Assembly: GCF_001612885.1 (NCBI RefSeq) | Contig: NZ_BDBH01000005.1 | Span: 248,001 to 312,000 of the forward strand | Length of the DNA stretch: 64,000 bases | Source of the DNA: Nocardia harenae NBRC 108248 | GTDB lineage: Bacteria; Actinomycetota; Actinomycetes; Mycobacteriales; Mycobacteriaceae | Reading direction: 5' to 3' | In this document: positions 1-11,900 of the stretch, one piece after another | How positions within the stretch are numbered: position 1 is the stretch's first letter | Layout: each line of letters starts with the position of its first letter | Position numbers and translations under genes: made by a program | Notes under the pieces: model-generated | What the model was told of the DNA's origin: nothing | Database searches by the model: none | The model's input: only the letters and a program-made list of their open reading frames with translations

Positions 1-381
1 GCGCGCCGGATCCGGGACGAGGTGCTCGCCGCCGGGGAGCTGGATATCGGGATCGGGGTCGCGCGGGGGTTGGTCTTCGCCGGGGACGTCGGGGCCGATA
101 CGCGGCTGGAGTTCACGGTGATCGGGGATGCGGTGAACCGGGCGGCCCGCCTCACCGGTGAGGCGAAGCGGGTGCCGCGGCGGATTCTGGTGAGTGTCGA
201 TGTGCTCGAGGCGGCCTCGGCCGAGGAGCGGACGCACTGGGTGCATCTCGCGGATATCCAGTTGCGCGGGATGGGTGAGCCGACTCCGTGCTGGACGGAT
301 GCGGTCGTGGACGGAGGTGCGTCCGGCGGAGCGGGTGCGTCCGGCGGAGCGGGTACGTCCGGCGTGGAGCGGGCACGGTAG
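1..381 (+). CDS. Adenylate/guanylate cyclase (class III) catalytic domain, C-terminal fragment
   Basis: The reading frame is open from base 1, so the gene starts before the window. The visible part reads like the end of a class III nucleotidyl cyclase domain: GIGVARGLVFAGDVG, then FTVIGDAVNRAARL (the conserved GDAVNxAARL segment near the transition-state residues), then a segment in which cyclases normally check the ring (RILVS). Enzymes of this family make cAMP or cGMP from the nucleoside triphosphate. The last 30 residues are a low-complexity Gly/Ala/Ser tail with an imperfect GASGGA repeat. N-terminal sensor or membrane domains cannot be seen, so substrate and localisation are open. Confidence 0.8.
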   Translation, partial: ARRIRDEVLAAGELDIGIGVARGLVFAGDVGADTRLEFTVIGDAVNRAARLTGEAKRVPRRILVSVDVLEAASAEERTHWVHLADIQLRGMGEPTPCWTDAVVDGGASGGAGASGGAGTSGVERAR

Positions 382-535
382 GCGGGTTGGCGCGCCGCCA
401 GGCACCCGGACGAGGTTCTCGGCGGCCGCTCCCACCGCAACCCCGGCAACCGCCGACCACTCATACCGCAATCTCGGCGGCCGCCGCCTGCTCCGGCCGC
501 AAACCCGGCGGCTGCAGCCTGCTCCGGTGGCTCGG

Positions 536-2590
<2,055 letters not shown>

Positions 2591-2629
2591 ACCTTCAGCG
2601 TTCCACAGAAGTCCGGGTGCACACGTTCT

Positions 2630-3883
2630 TCACGGCGCCAGGCGCCAGAGCGCGTCCATCGGCACCGCCCGCAGCCTCGGGCCGTACGGCAGGGTTTGCT
2701 TGCCCGTGTAGAGCACGTATCCCGCGACGAATCGCTCGCCCGCGACCGCCTCCAGATTCCGCAGTCCGGTGAGGTCCTCCGACCGCACCGTCGCGCCCGC
2801 CTTGACCTCGATTCCGACGATCCGGCCATCGGGTGTCTCCAGCACCACGTCGACCTCGACCTTGTCCTTCGTGCGGTAGTGGAACATGCGGGCCCGCTCG
2901 TCGGACCAGGTGAGCTGCCGCGCGATCTCCATCGCGACGAAGTTCTCCAGCATCGGCCCGGCGGCGCCGCCCGGCTCGTCCAGGCGGGCCACGCTCTGGC
3001 CGAGCAGATGACTCGCGATTCCACTGTCGACGAAGGCCAGCTTCGGAGTACCGACGGCGTGCTGCGTCGAGCCCGGCGACCAGGCCGGGATGCTCTTGAT
3101 GAGGAAGACCGATTGCAGGAGTTCGAGATACCGCGTCAGCGTGGTCCGCGGAATGCCGGATTGCCCGGCCAGGGTGGCGGGCACCAGCAGGCCACCCGCT
3201 CGCGCGGCGAGCAGGCTCAGGAGCTTCAGCATCCCCCCGTGCCGCTCGATGCTCGCCAACTGGAGGACATCGCGCTCGATCAGGGTCTGCAGATAGGACT
3301 CGAAGAACGCCGACCTGCGCCGGGGCGTGCGGCGGTGCGCCTCCGGGAAGCCGCCCACCACGACTCGCTCGAGATAGTCCCTGCGCCGGAGCGTCGTCGA
3401 ATGATCCACGGCCGGCCCGTGCCGGAAGGCGGCGTCGATGAAGCGATCCGGACCGCCGTCGACCTCCCCCTGGGAGAACGGCCACAGCTCGATCACCTCC
3501 ATCCGGCCGGGCAGGGCGTCGGGCAGGGTGCGCAGCGCGAGGATGCGCGAGGAGCCGGTGAGCAGGAATCGCCCCGGCGTCGGATCGAGGTCGACGGTCA
3601 ATTTGATCGGGCGGAGCAACTCCGGGGCGAGCTGGATCTCGTCGATGATCATCAGGCCGAATTTCCGATCGACGAAACCCGCGGGATCGTCCTGCGCGGC
3701 GCGCAAGGTGGCCGGGTCGTCCAGCAGGCGGAAAACCACGCCCGCACTCGCGGCACCGACCAGCCGGGTGACCGTGCTCTTCCCGGTTTGACGAGCACCA
3801 TTGACCAGCACGACCCGGGTATCCGCCAGGGCCTCGGCGATCAGCGACTCGGCTCGCCGGGGAAGCAGATCTCGCGTGTTCAC
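2630..3883 (-). CDS. ATP-binding protein, AAA ATPase with DUF4143 domain
   Basis: The product is about 417 residues. It has a P-loop GARQTGKST and a Walker B strand LMIIDEIQL, then an arginine-finger region (LLTGSSRI) and a C-terminal DUF4143/PD-(D/E)XK-like part with [22 protein letters not shown]. The D-x(n)-ExK pattern there resembles a nuclease-fold core. This family is common, often mobile, and of unknown function. The start is set at GTG 3883, where the family consensus begins; an in-frame start at 3922 would add 13 residues. No good Shine-Dalgarno is seen before 3883. Four 23-bp repeats lie immediately upstream (3929-4019) and are candidates for operator or element-end sequences. Confidence 0.8.
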   Translation of the reverse strand: MNTRDLLPRRAESLIAEALADTRVVLVNGARQTGKSTVTRLVGAASAGVVFRLLDDPATLRAAQDDPAGFVDRKFGLMIIDEIQLAPELLRPIKLTVDLDPTPGRFLLTGSSRILALRTLPDALPGRMEVIELWPFSQGEVDGGPDRFIDAAFRHGPAVDHSTTLRRRDYLERVVVGGFPEAHRRTPRRRSAFFESYLQTLIERDVLQLASIERHGGMLKLLSLLAARAGGLLVPATLAGQSGIPRTTLTRYLELLQSVFLIKSIPAWSPGSTQHAVGTPKLAFVDSGIASHLLGQSVARLDEPGGAAGPMLENFVAMEIARQLTWSDERARMFHYRTKDKVEVDVVLETPDGRIVGIEVKAGATVRSEDLTGLRNLEAVAGERFVAGYVLYTGKQTLPYGPRLRAVPMDALWRLAP

Positions 3884-3928
3884 CGCCGCAATATCGCACC
3901 AATCAGCTACGGAGGCGGGCACTTGGAC

Positions 3929-4019
3929 GCTGCTCGATGGACATATAGCCGCTGGCGCAGCGGTCAGATAGACGCTGCTTCGGTGGTCATGTAGCCGCTG
4001 CCGTGATGGTCATATAGAC
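3929..4019. repeat. Four tandem 23-bp repeats upstream of the DUF4143 ATPase gene
   Basis: Four head-to-tail units of 22-23 bp are seen at 3929-3950, 3951-3973, 3974-3996 and 3997-4019. Each starts GCTG and ends with a conserved tGGtCAtaTAGmC block. They sit between the ATPase gene (transcribed leftwards) and the end of the MFS gene. Multiple short units of this kind could be operator sites or the inner terminal repeats of a lost mobile element (IS21-type ends have such arrays); neither is proven. Confidence 0.75.
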
Positions 4020-4110
4020 GGTCACCGACCGGACAGTTGTCCGCACCCTGATCCGCACGACCCGGGCCCAGGGCGGAGGGGCGTCGAGCCGGCTGCCGGG
4101 GCGGTAATCA

Positions 4111-5529
4111 TCACCTCGACGACAGCACCCACGGCGTAGCCCCGAGGGTGGCCCTGCGCTCCGGCAGCGCCAGCGTGACCCCCGCGAGCAGCACCGCCAC
4201 GACCGCGATGGCGCCGAGCATGACCATGCTCCCGCCGAGCGTGTGCGCGCGGAAGAAGAGCGCGGCGAGCACGGCGAGCCCGACCGAGTTGCCGATCTGC
4301 TCGACGGTCGGCAGCAGCCCGGAGGCCTCGCCCATGTCGCGGTCGTTCAGCCCGGCGAGCATGATCGGCTGCAATGGGATGCCGAACACCCCGACGCCGA
4401 ATCCGGCCAGGAAGACCGGGCCGGTGACGAGCAGCAGGCTCACCGCGCCGTCGGTGATGTGCAGGTAGCAGACGCCGACCAGCACCCAGAAGCCGAAGGA
4501 GGCGATCCCGGCGGCCAGCGTGCGAATCCCGAAGCGGTTCACCAGGATCGGCGAGACGATGGCGCCCGCCCCGGCGCCGATGGCGAAGGGCGTCATGGCG
4601 ATGCCGGTGCGCAGCGCGGAGAAGTCGAGCACGTCCTGCAGCAGGATGGAGACGGTGAAGACGAAGGCGGTGAAGAGCCCGAAGAACACCGTCACCAGCA
4701 CCGAGCCGACGGCGAAGCCGCGGTCGGCGAAGAGATCCAGCCGCACCAGCGCGATCCCGCCGCGCCGCCGGGTGGCCCGCTCGTAGGCGATGAACCCCGC
4801 CCCGAGCGCCAGCGCCGCCACGACGCAGCCGAGGTGCAGCAGCCGCCACCCCGCCTGCTGGCTGTCGGCCAGCGCGAAGAGCAGCAGGAAGAGCGCGGCG
4901 GTGGCGAGCACCGAGCCGCGCAGGTCGAGCGGGGGCCGCTCCGGCGCGGGGCCGATCTTCAGGTACTTCAGCGCGAGCCCGATGGCGATGATGCCGAGCG
5001 GCAGGTTCATCAGGAAGATGACCTGCCAGCCGAGCCCGAACGGGTCCACGGTGATCAGCGCGCCGCCGAGGATCGGGCCGAGCATCCCCGCGAACCCGGC
5101 GACCCCGCCGTACACGGCGAAGGCGTAGGGCTGGTGGTCGCGATGAAAGGTCGCGGTGATCACCGCGATGGTCTGCGCCGCCATCCCGGCCCCCGCCACG
5201 CCCTGCACGATCCGGGCGAGCACGAGTTCCAGTGCGCTGTCGGAGATTCCGCACCACACCGAGGCGGCGGTGAAGGCGGCCGCCGACCAGAGGAACATCC
5301 GGCGCCGCCCGGTGATCGCGCCGAGCCGGGCCGCGGTGAGCAGCGCGCAGGCGAAGGCCAGCGAGTACCCGGCCACCACCCACAGCTGCTGGGCGCGCGA
5401 TGCGCCGAGTTCGGTGGTGATCACCGGGAGCGCGGTATTGACGATGGTGACGTCGATCATCTGCATGAAGACCGAGAGCAGGCAGGCGCTGAACGCCCCG
5501 ATCGCGACGGTCGCTTCCTGCCGGGTCAC
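4111..5529 (-). CDS. MFS drug/lipid efflux transporter (DHA2, EmrB/QacA-like)
   Basis: The 472-residue polytopic membrane protein begins MTRQEATVAIGAFSACLLSV. It contains the DHA2-type first helix motif MQMIDVTIVNTALPVI and the motif A region TAARLGAITGRRRMFLW. The hydrophobic profile suggests about 14 membrane segments, consistent with EmrB/QacA proton antiporters. The GTG start at 5529 overlaps the stop of the esterase gene (GTGA), so the two are translationally coupled. Its place in an esterase-MmpL operon divergent from a PKS suggests export of a lipid intermediate or product, but a drug-efflux role is equally compatible with the sequence. Confidence 0.85.
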   Translation of the reverse strand: MTRQEATVAIGAFSACLLSVFMQMIDVTIVNTALPVITTELGASRAQQLWVVAGYSLAFACALLTAARLGAITGRRRMFLWSAAAFTAASVWCGISDSALELVLARIVQGVAGAGMAAQTIAVITATFHRDHQPYAFAVYGGVAGFAGMLGPILGGALITVDPFGLGWQVIFLMNLPLGIIAIGLALKYLKIGPAPERPPLDLRGSVLATAALFLLLFALADSQQAGWRLLHLGCVVAALALGAGFIAYERATRRRGGIALVRLDLFADRGFAVGSVLVTVFFGLFTAFVFTVSILLQDVLDFSALRTGIAMTPFAIGAGAGAIVSPILVNRFGIRTLAAGIASFGFWVLVGVCYLHITDGAVSLLLVTGPVFLAGFGVGVFGIPLQPIMLAGLNDRDMGEASGLLPTVEQIGNSVGLAVLAALFFRAHTLGGSMVMLGAIAVVAVLLAGVTLALPERRATLGATPWVLSSR

Positions 5530-6509
5530 CGCAGCGCCTCCTCGAACAGGGGCCAGGATTTGTGCAGGTCGTCCTGCCAGTAGCCCCAGGCGTGGGTGCC
5601 GGTGGGCCGCAGGTCGAAGGTGGCCGCGATATTCGCGGCGAGCAGCCGGTCCCGCAGCTGCCTGGTGCAGGCGTTCGCCACCACCTCCAGCGGGGCGCCG
5701 AACATGAGCTGATACAGCAGGTGCGGGAGATCGCCCGCGTCGGCGAGGTTCTCCTTCGGTCCGGGAATCCCGGTGCCGGTGGCGACGTAGACGGCGGTGC
5801 CGCGCAGCTTGTCGGCCTGCAGGTAGGGGTCGTTGGCGCGCCAAGCCGGGTCGCTGGGCGGCCCCCACATGTTCGCGGGGGTGCCGCGCTGGGTGGTCAC
5901 CACGGCCTGCACGATGGTCTGCCCGGCGGGGTCGCTGGTGCGCACGCAGCCGCTGTAGGAACCGATCGCCCGGTAGAACCCGGGCGCGGCCAGCGCCAGC
6001 TGGAACACCGAGGTGCCTGCCATGGAGACCCCGGCGATGGCGTTCGCGCCGGTGCCGTCGAATTCGGCGTCGATGAGGGGCGGCAACTCCTCGGTGAGGA
6101 AGGTGCCCCAGCGCTGCTTGCCGAGCACCGGGTCGTCGGCGCGCCAGTCGGTGAAGTAGCTGCCCGCGCCGTCCAGCACCACCACGACGGTGACCTGCTT
6201 GCCCGCGAAGAACTCGGCGACATCGGTGCGGTCGATCCAATTACCGTCGGAGCCGCCGCTGGAGCCGTTCAGCAGATATAGCACCGGCGAGGGTTTCTCC
6301 GGGTCGGCGGCGGGCAGCACCGCGGTGCGCACTATTCGATCCATGGCGGCGGAATACACCTCCACCTGTTGCTGCCTGCCGGGGCCGGGGCGCATTTCGG
6401 CGATTTCCGCGGCGGTGCCCGGTTCCGCGCGGGCATCCGACCACGCGCCGGCCAGCAGCAGGGAAAGAGCAAGTAATACGGCGCCGGTCCGGCGCAGATT
6501 CTTCGGCAT
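5526..6509 (-). CDS. Secreted antigen-85-like esterase / mycolyltransferase family protein
   Basis: The 327-residue product has an N-terminal signal peptide (hydrophobic run ending near AWSDARAEP). The nucleophile elbow GVSMAG aligns with the catalytic Ser of antigen 85 (GLSMAG), and the C-terminal GTHAWGYW matches the catalytic His segment GTHSWEYW. An acidic residue for the triad lies between them. Ag85 enzymes transfer mycolates between trehalose esters outside the membrane. A homologue encoded between MmpL and MFS genes and facing a PKS/PapA pair could acylate trehalose-type lipids in the envelope. The start at ATG 6509 gives a proper signal peptide; an upstream in-frame extension to 6644 looks non-coding. 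Confidence 0.85.
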   Translation of the reverse strand: MPKNLRRTGAVLLALSLLLAGAWSDARAEPGTAAEIAEMRPGPGRQQQVEVYSAAMDRIVRTAVLPAADPEKPSPVLYLLNGSSGGSDGNWIDRTDVAEFFAGKQVTVVVVLDGAGSYFTDWRADDPVLGKQRWGTFLTEELPPLIDAEFDGTGANAIAGVSMAGTSVFQLALAAPGFYRAIGSYSGCVRTSDPAGQTIVQAVVTTQRGTPANMWGPPSDPAWRANDPYLQADKLRGTAVYVATGTGIPGPKENLADAGDLPHLLYQLMFGAPLEVVANACTRQLRDRLLAANIAATFDLRPTGTHAWGYWQDDLHKSWPLFEEALR

Positions 6510-6540
6510 ATCCACTCCTGCTTCCGGACCGGAGTCAACG

Positions 6541-8739
6541 TCACTCACGACCGGCCCCGACCGGTATTCGCGGAACGTTGTGGTCGTTACCAATTCCGGT
6601 GCGCGGCGGTTCCCGACGTCTCCCAATTCCCCACCAGGAGGCATCGCCGCAGATCCGCATGACGGCGGGGACGAGCAGCACCCGCAGGATGGCGGCGTCG
6701 ATGAAGAGCGCCGTCACCATGCCGACCGCGATGTACTGCATCATCACCAGGTCGGAGAGCGCGAAGGCGCCGCAGACCACGAGCAGGATGAGCGCGGCGG
6801 CGGTGATGATCCAGCCGGTGCGGGCGATGCCGTCGCGCACCGCCTCGGTGGTGGAGGCGCCCTCGGCCCGCGCCTCCACGATCCGGGCCAGCAGGAACAC
6901 CTGGTAGTCGGTGGAGAGGCCGTAGATCACCGAGACGATCAGCACCAGGACCAGCGCCATGATCGGCTGCGGCGTGAAGCCGAGCACCCCGGCCCCATTG
7001 CCCTGGACGAAGATCCAGGTCAGCACGCCGAGCGTGGAGCCGAGGCCGAGCAGGTTCAGGAATCCGGCCTGCAGCGGGAGCACGATCGAGCCGAAGGCCA
7101 CCATCATGAGCACCGTGGTGACCAGGAAGACCAGCAGCACCATGAGCGGCAGCCGGTCGAGCAGCGCGTCCACGCTGTCCCGCTCGCTCGCGGGCTGCCC
7201 GCCGACCAGCACGATGGTGCCCGGCGGGGCGGGCATGGCGCGCAGGTAGTCGATGGTCTCGTCGGCGTCGTGGCTATCCGAGACCACGGTGTTCGTGGTG
7301 AAGACGCCGAGGTGCGACTGCGCCTGCAGCGCGGCCGGGAACGGGGCCTCCAGGCCGGGCGCGCCATTGGCCCGCTCCACCACCTCGCCGATGAGCGAGG
7401 TGTCGAGGGTGATCACCATCAGGTCCACCGGGTTGATCTGGCGCAGCGGGAAGAGCTCGTCGAAGTGCTGCTGGGCGGTCCGGGTGGGGTGGTCGGGGGG
7501 CAGGAAGCGCTCGGAGATCCCGCCGAAGGCGACGTGCTGCACCGGCGCGATGAGGAGCAACAGCAGCGCCACTACCGGCACCGCCACCAGCCACGGCCTG
7601 CGCATGACCCGGCCCGCGATCCGGCCCCACGGGTTGTTGCGCTGCTCGATATCGGCCCGCCGGGCGTGGAAGCGGTTGAAGCCGAGCCAGTCCACCCGGT
7701 GGCCGAGGATCGCCAGCATGGCGGGCAGCACGGTCACCGAGACCGCGGCGGCCAGCGCCACCGTGATCATGGCCCCGAGCGCGAAGGAGCGCAGGAAACC
7801 GTGCGGGAACAGCAGAATCGCGCCGGAGGCGACCACCACGATGGTGGCCGAGAAGGCGACCGTGCGGCCCGCCGTCGCCACCGAGCGGGCGACGGCCTCC
7901 GGGGCGGGGCGGCCCGCGGCCAGCTCCTCGCGGAACCGGCTCACGATGAAGAGCCCGTAGTCGATGGCGAGCCCGAGCCCGATCATCGACACCACCGGCG
8001 AGACGAACGAATTGACCTCCATGACGTGCGTCAGCAGCCGCACCACGCCCCAGGCGCCGAGCACCGTGAGCCCGCCGACGATGAGCGGCAGCGCCGCCGC
8101 CACCACCCCGCCGAACAGGAAGAACAGCAGCACCGCCACCGCCGGGATGGCGACCAGCTCCATCCGCAGCTGGTCCTGCGCCATGGTGTCGTTGAGCGCG
8201 AGCGCGACCGGCTGCGCACCCGCCACCTCGAGATCCACCCCCGGCAGCACGAGCTCGTCCGCGATCTGCCGGTAGTTGTTGAGCACCTCGGTGTCGTCGC
8301 CGCCGCGCACCGCGACCGAGGCGAAGGCGTGCTCGCGGTCGGGGGTTCCGAAGACGTCGGGCACCGCGAGCCCGGTCGCGGTCTCCCAGTAGCTGCCGTT
8401 GATCTTCTCGATCCGGTCCGGGAAGCGCTCGGGCAGGCCGTCGAGGAAGCCGGTGACGGTGGCGGCGAATTCCGGGTCGTCCACGGTCTTCCCGGCCGGG
8501 GCGCGAAAGACCAGCAGCACGTCGGCGACGTGGTTGTGGCCGAACGCCTCGTCCTTCAGCCGCAGTGCCCGCGCCGACTCCGAGCCGGGGTCGTCCCAGC
8601 CGCTCACGCTGAGGTGCGCGTGCAGCCCGAGGCCGTACCCGCCGAGCGCGAGCAGCCCGCCGACGACCACGGTGAGTACCAGGAAGCGCCGCCGGACGAT
8701 CAGCTCGATCCACCGGCCGAATCCACCGGACAAAGCCAC
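6541..8739 (-). CDS. MmpL-family RND lipid transporter
   Basis: The product is about 732 residues with the MMPL layout: an N-terminal membrane helix (RRRFLVLTVVVGGLLALG), a periplasmic domain, five membrane helices including GLGLAIDYGLFIVSRFREE (the conserved DY pair used for proton relay), a second periplasmic domain, and a matching C-terminal bundle with YGLSTDYQVFLLARIVE. MmpL proteins export envelope lipids such as sulfolipid and acyltrehaloses. The divergent PKS and PapA genes make it the likely exporter of their product. The start is uncertain. GTG 8739 follows a GGGAGG that is very close; an in-frame GTG at 8802 is another option. It is followed after 31 bases by the esterase gene. Confidence 0.9.
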   Translation of the reverse strand: MALSGGFGRWIELIVRRRFLVLTVVVGGLLALGGYGLGLHAHLSVSGWDDPGSESARALRLKDEAFGHNHVADVLLVFRAPAGKTVDDPEFAATVTGFLDGLPERFPDRIEKINGSYWETATGLAVPDVFGTPDREHAFASVAVRGGDDTEVLNNYRQIADELVLPGVDLEVAGAQPVALALNDTMAQDQLRMELVAIPAVAVLLFFLFGGVVAAALPLIVGGLTVLGAWGVVRLLTHVMEVNSFVSPVVSMIGLGLAIDYGLFIVSRFREELAAGRPAPEAVARSVATAGRTVAFSATIVVVASGAILLFPHGFLRSFALGAMITVALAAAVSVTVLPAMLAILGHRVDWLGFNRFHARRADIEQRNNPWGRIAGRVMRRPWLVAVPVVALLLLLIAPVQHVAFGGISERFLPPDHPTRTAQQHFDELFPLRQINPVDLMVITLDTSLIGEVVERANGAPGLEAPFPAALQAQSHLGVFTTNTVVSDSHDADETIDYLRAMPAPPGTIVLVGGQPASERDSVDALLDRLPLMVLLVFLVTTVLMMVAFGSIVLPLQAGFLNLLGLGSTLGVLTWIFVQGNGAGVLGFTPQPIMALVLVLIVSVIYGLSTDYQVFLLARIVEARAEGASTTEAVRDGIARTGWIITAAALILLVVCGAFALSDLVMMQYIAVGMVTALFIDAAILRVLLVPAVMRICGDASWWGIGRRREPPRTGIGNDHNVPRIPVGAGRE

Positions 8740-8988
8740 CTCCCGACCCTCGAACCCCGCTCCGGGATACCTGAAACATAGGCACCGGGGGGTTGCCTCC
8801 ACAGCCCCCCGTTTCCACCGGTTCGAGATGCCACAACCGATCCGAGACCAGGTTGTGAACTGTCCCTGAACCTCGAGCGGTACCTGTGAGCGTGGTTACG
8901 CTGACCCCAGTCGCCAGCTGCGCACACCAATTTCACGAGTCGCCCGAAATGAATGGCGCTCGAATCAATCCGGCTCGGGAGGATGTGC

Positions 8989-11900
8989 ATGTCGGATATC
9001 GCAATTGTCGGCATCGGTTGCCGTTTTGCAGGCGGAATCGACTCACCGGACACTTTCTGGGATTTCGTCCTGGACAAGCGCGACGGTGTCGTCGAGATGC
9101 CCGCGGACCGATGGGACTACCGCCGCTACTACGACCCGGAGCCCCGCACTCCCGGCCGCAGCTACACCAAGCACGGCGCCTTCATGACCACCGATCCGTG
9201 GGAGTTCGACCCGGACTTCTTCGGCATCTCGCCGCGCGAGGCCACGGTGCTCGACCCGCAGCAGCGGCTCATGCTCGAGGTCACCTGGGAGGCGCTGGAC
9301 GACGCCGGGATCGCGCGGCACGCGGCAGGCGGCTCGGTCGGTGTGTACGTGGGCGGCTTCGTGGTGGACCAGTCGGTGATCGGCGTGGTCGGCCCCGCGC
9401 TCTTCCACACCGATATGCACACCCCGGCCAGCGCCTCGTACACGATGCTCTCCAATCGGATCGCCTACGCGCTCAACCTGGTCGGGCCCGCCATCACCGT
9501 GGACACGGCGTGCTCGTCGTCGCTGGTCGCCTTCCACCTGGCCTGCCAGGCGCTCACCAACGGCGACTGCGACGTGGCGCTGGCCGGCGGCGTGAACGTC
9601 ATGCTGCAGCCGGAGACCTTCGTCCTCATGTGCAAGGGCGGCTTCCTCGCCACCGACGGCCGCTGCAAGTCCTTCGACGCCTCGGCCGACGGCTACGGCC
9701 GCGGTGAGGGCGCGGGCATGGTGGCGCTGAAGAAGCTGGACGACGCGGTGCGCGACGGCGACCGGATCTACGCCGTGGTCAAGGCCACCGGCTCGAACCA
9801 GGACGGCCGCACCACCGCCATCACCGTGCCGAACGTGGATTCCCAGGAGTCGCTGGCCCGCCAGGTGTGCGTGCGCTCCGGGCTGGCCCCGGAGTCGATC
9901 ACCTACGTGGAGGCGCACGGCACCGGCACCCTGGTCGGCGACCCGGTCGAACTGCGCGCGCTGGGGCGGGTCTTCGGCGCCCCCTCCGGCCGCACCGAAT
10001 CGCTCGGCGTCGGCTCGGTGAAGTCGACCATCGGGCACACCGAGGCCGCCGCGGGTGTCGCCAGCGTGATCAAGGCCGCGCTGGCCATCAAGCACCGCAC
10101 GATCCCGCCGCAGGGCTGGATCGAGAAGCCCAACCCGGACATCCCCTTCGACGAGCTGGGGCTGCACGTCCAGACCGAGGCCGAGCCGCTGCCCGCCGAC
10201 GCCCCGCCGATGTCGATCGCGGTCAACGGCTTCGGCTACGGCGGCACCAACGCGCACGCGATTCTGCAGGAGTACCGCCCGGCGACCGTGGTCGAGCCTG
10301 CGCGCGAGCCCAAGCACTACGGCGTGCTGCCCATCTCGGCCCGCGGCACCGCCGCGGCCCGCGCGCTGGCGGGCCGCTTCGCCGACCTGATCACCGGCGG
10401 CGCCGACCCGGCCCGGCTGGCCGAGGCGGCCTGGACCCGGATGGCACACCACCAGCACCGCACCGGCATGCTGCTCGGCGACACCGACGACCTGGTGCGC
10501 GAGCTGCGCGCCTTCGCGGGCGGCGAGGGCAGGGACGCGGTGCGCACCATCGTGGCCCGCACCACCGAGCCGGTTTTCGTCTTCTCCGGCATGGGCCCGC
10601 AGTGGTGGGGCATGGCGCGCGAACTGCTCGGCACCGAGGGCGCCTTCGCCGAGGCGGCGAAGGAGATCGATGACGAGTTCCGCGCGCTCGCGGGCTGGTC
10701 GATCATCGAGGAGCTGCTGAAGCCCGAGGAGGAGTCGCGGGTCAGCGCCACCGAGGTGGCGCAGCCGGCGAACTTCCTCGTGCAGGTGGCGCTTGTGCGC
10801 GAGCTGGCGCAGTACGGCATCGCGCCCGCCGCCATCGTCGGGCACAGCGTGGGCGAGGTCTCCGCGGCCTACGTCAGCGGGGTGCTCTCGCTGCGCGACG
10901 CCGTGCTGGTGGCCTACCACCGCGCCCGGCTGCAGGCCACCACGGCCGGCACCGGCGGCATGCTGGCCGTCGGGCTCAGCGCCGACCAGGCCCGCGAGCT
11001 GGTGGAGAACGACCCGCGGGTGGATATCGCCGCCATCAACAGCGCGACCTCGCTCACCCTCTCCGGCGACGCCGACCGGCTGGACGAGATCGCCGAGAAG
11101 CTCACCGAGGACGGCGTTTTCGCGCGCCGCCTGCGGGTCGAGGTGCCTTACCACAGCCGCCTCATGGACCCGATCCTGGACGAGCTGCGCATGGTGCTCG
11201 CCCAGCTCGATCCGCAGCAGCCCGCGATCCCGCTCTACTCCTCGGTCACCGGTACCGAGGTGACCGGCCCGGACTGGGGCGCCGAGTACTGGTGCGCCAA
11301 TGTGCGCGAGCCGGTGCGCTTCGCCGACGCCATCGCGAAGCTGATCGCCGAGCGGCGGGTGTTCCTCGAGGTCGGGCCGCACCCGGTGCTCTCCGGCAAT
11401 ATCCGGGAGATCCTGCTCGGCGCCGACGTGAACGGCACCACCGTCCCGACGCTCGACCGCAAGCAGCCCGACTCGGAGAGCGTGCGCCGCACCCTCATCG
11501 GGCTCTACGGCGCGGGCGTGCTCGACCTGGATGCCCTGTTCCCGGCCGAGGACGCCACGGTTCCGCACACCCCGCTGCCGCGCTACCCGTGGCAGCGCAC
11601 CCGGCTGCACTCCGCGCTCCCGCTCTTCGAGCAGGCCCGGCTCGGCACGCCGGGCGGCTACGCCATGCTCGGCGACCCGGACGTCGAGGGCAGGCCGGAC
11701 TACCTGCTGCAGGTCGGCACCGAGCTGCTGCCCTGGCTGGCCGACCACGTGGTCAACAACATCAAGATCATGCCGGGCGCGGCCTACCTGGACGCGGCGC
11801 TCAGCGCCACCGCCAAGCGGCTCGGCGTGGACCGGGTCGCGCTGGAGCAGGTGCGCTTCGTCGCCCCGCTCATCATGGGCCAGCCGGACACCCCGCTGCT

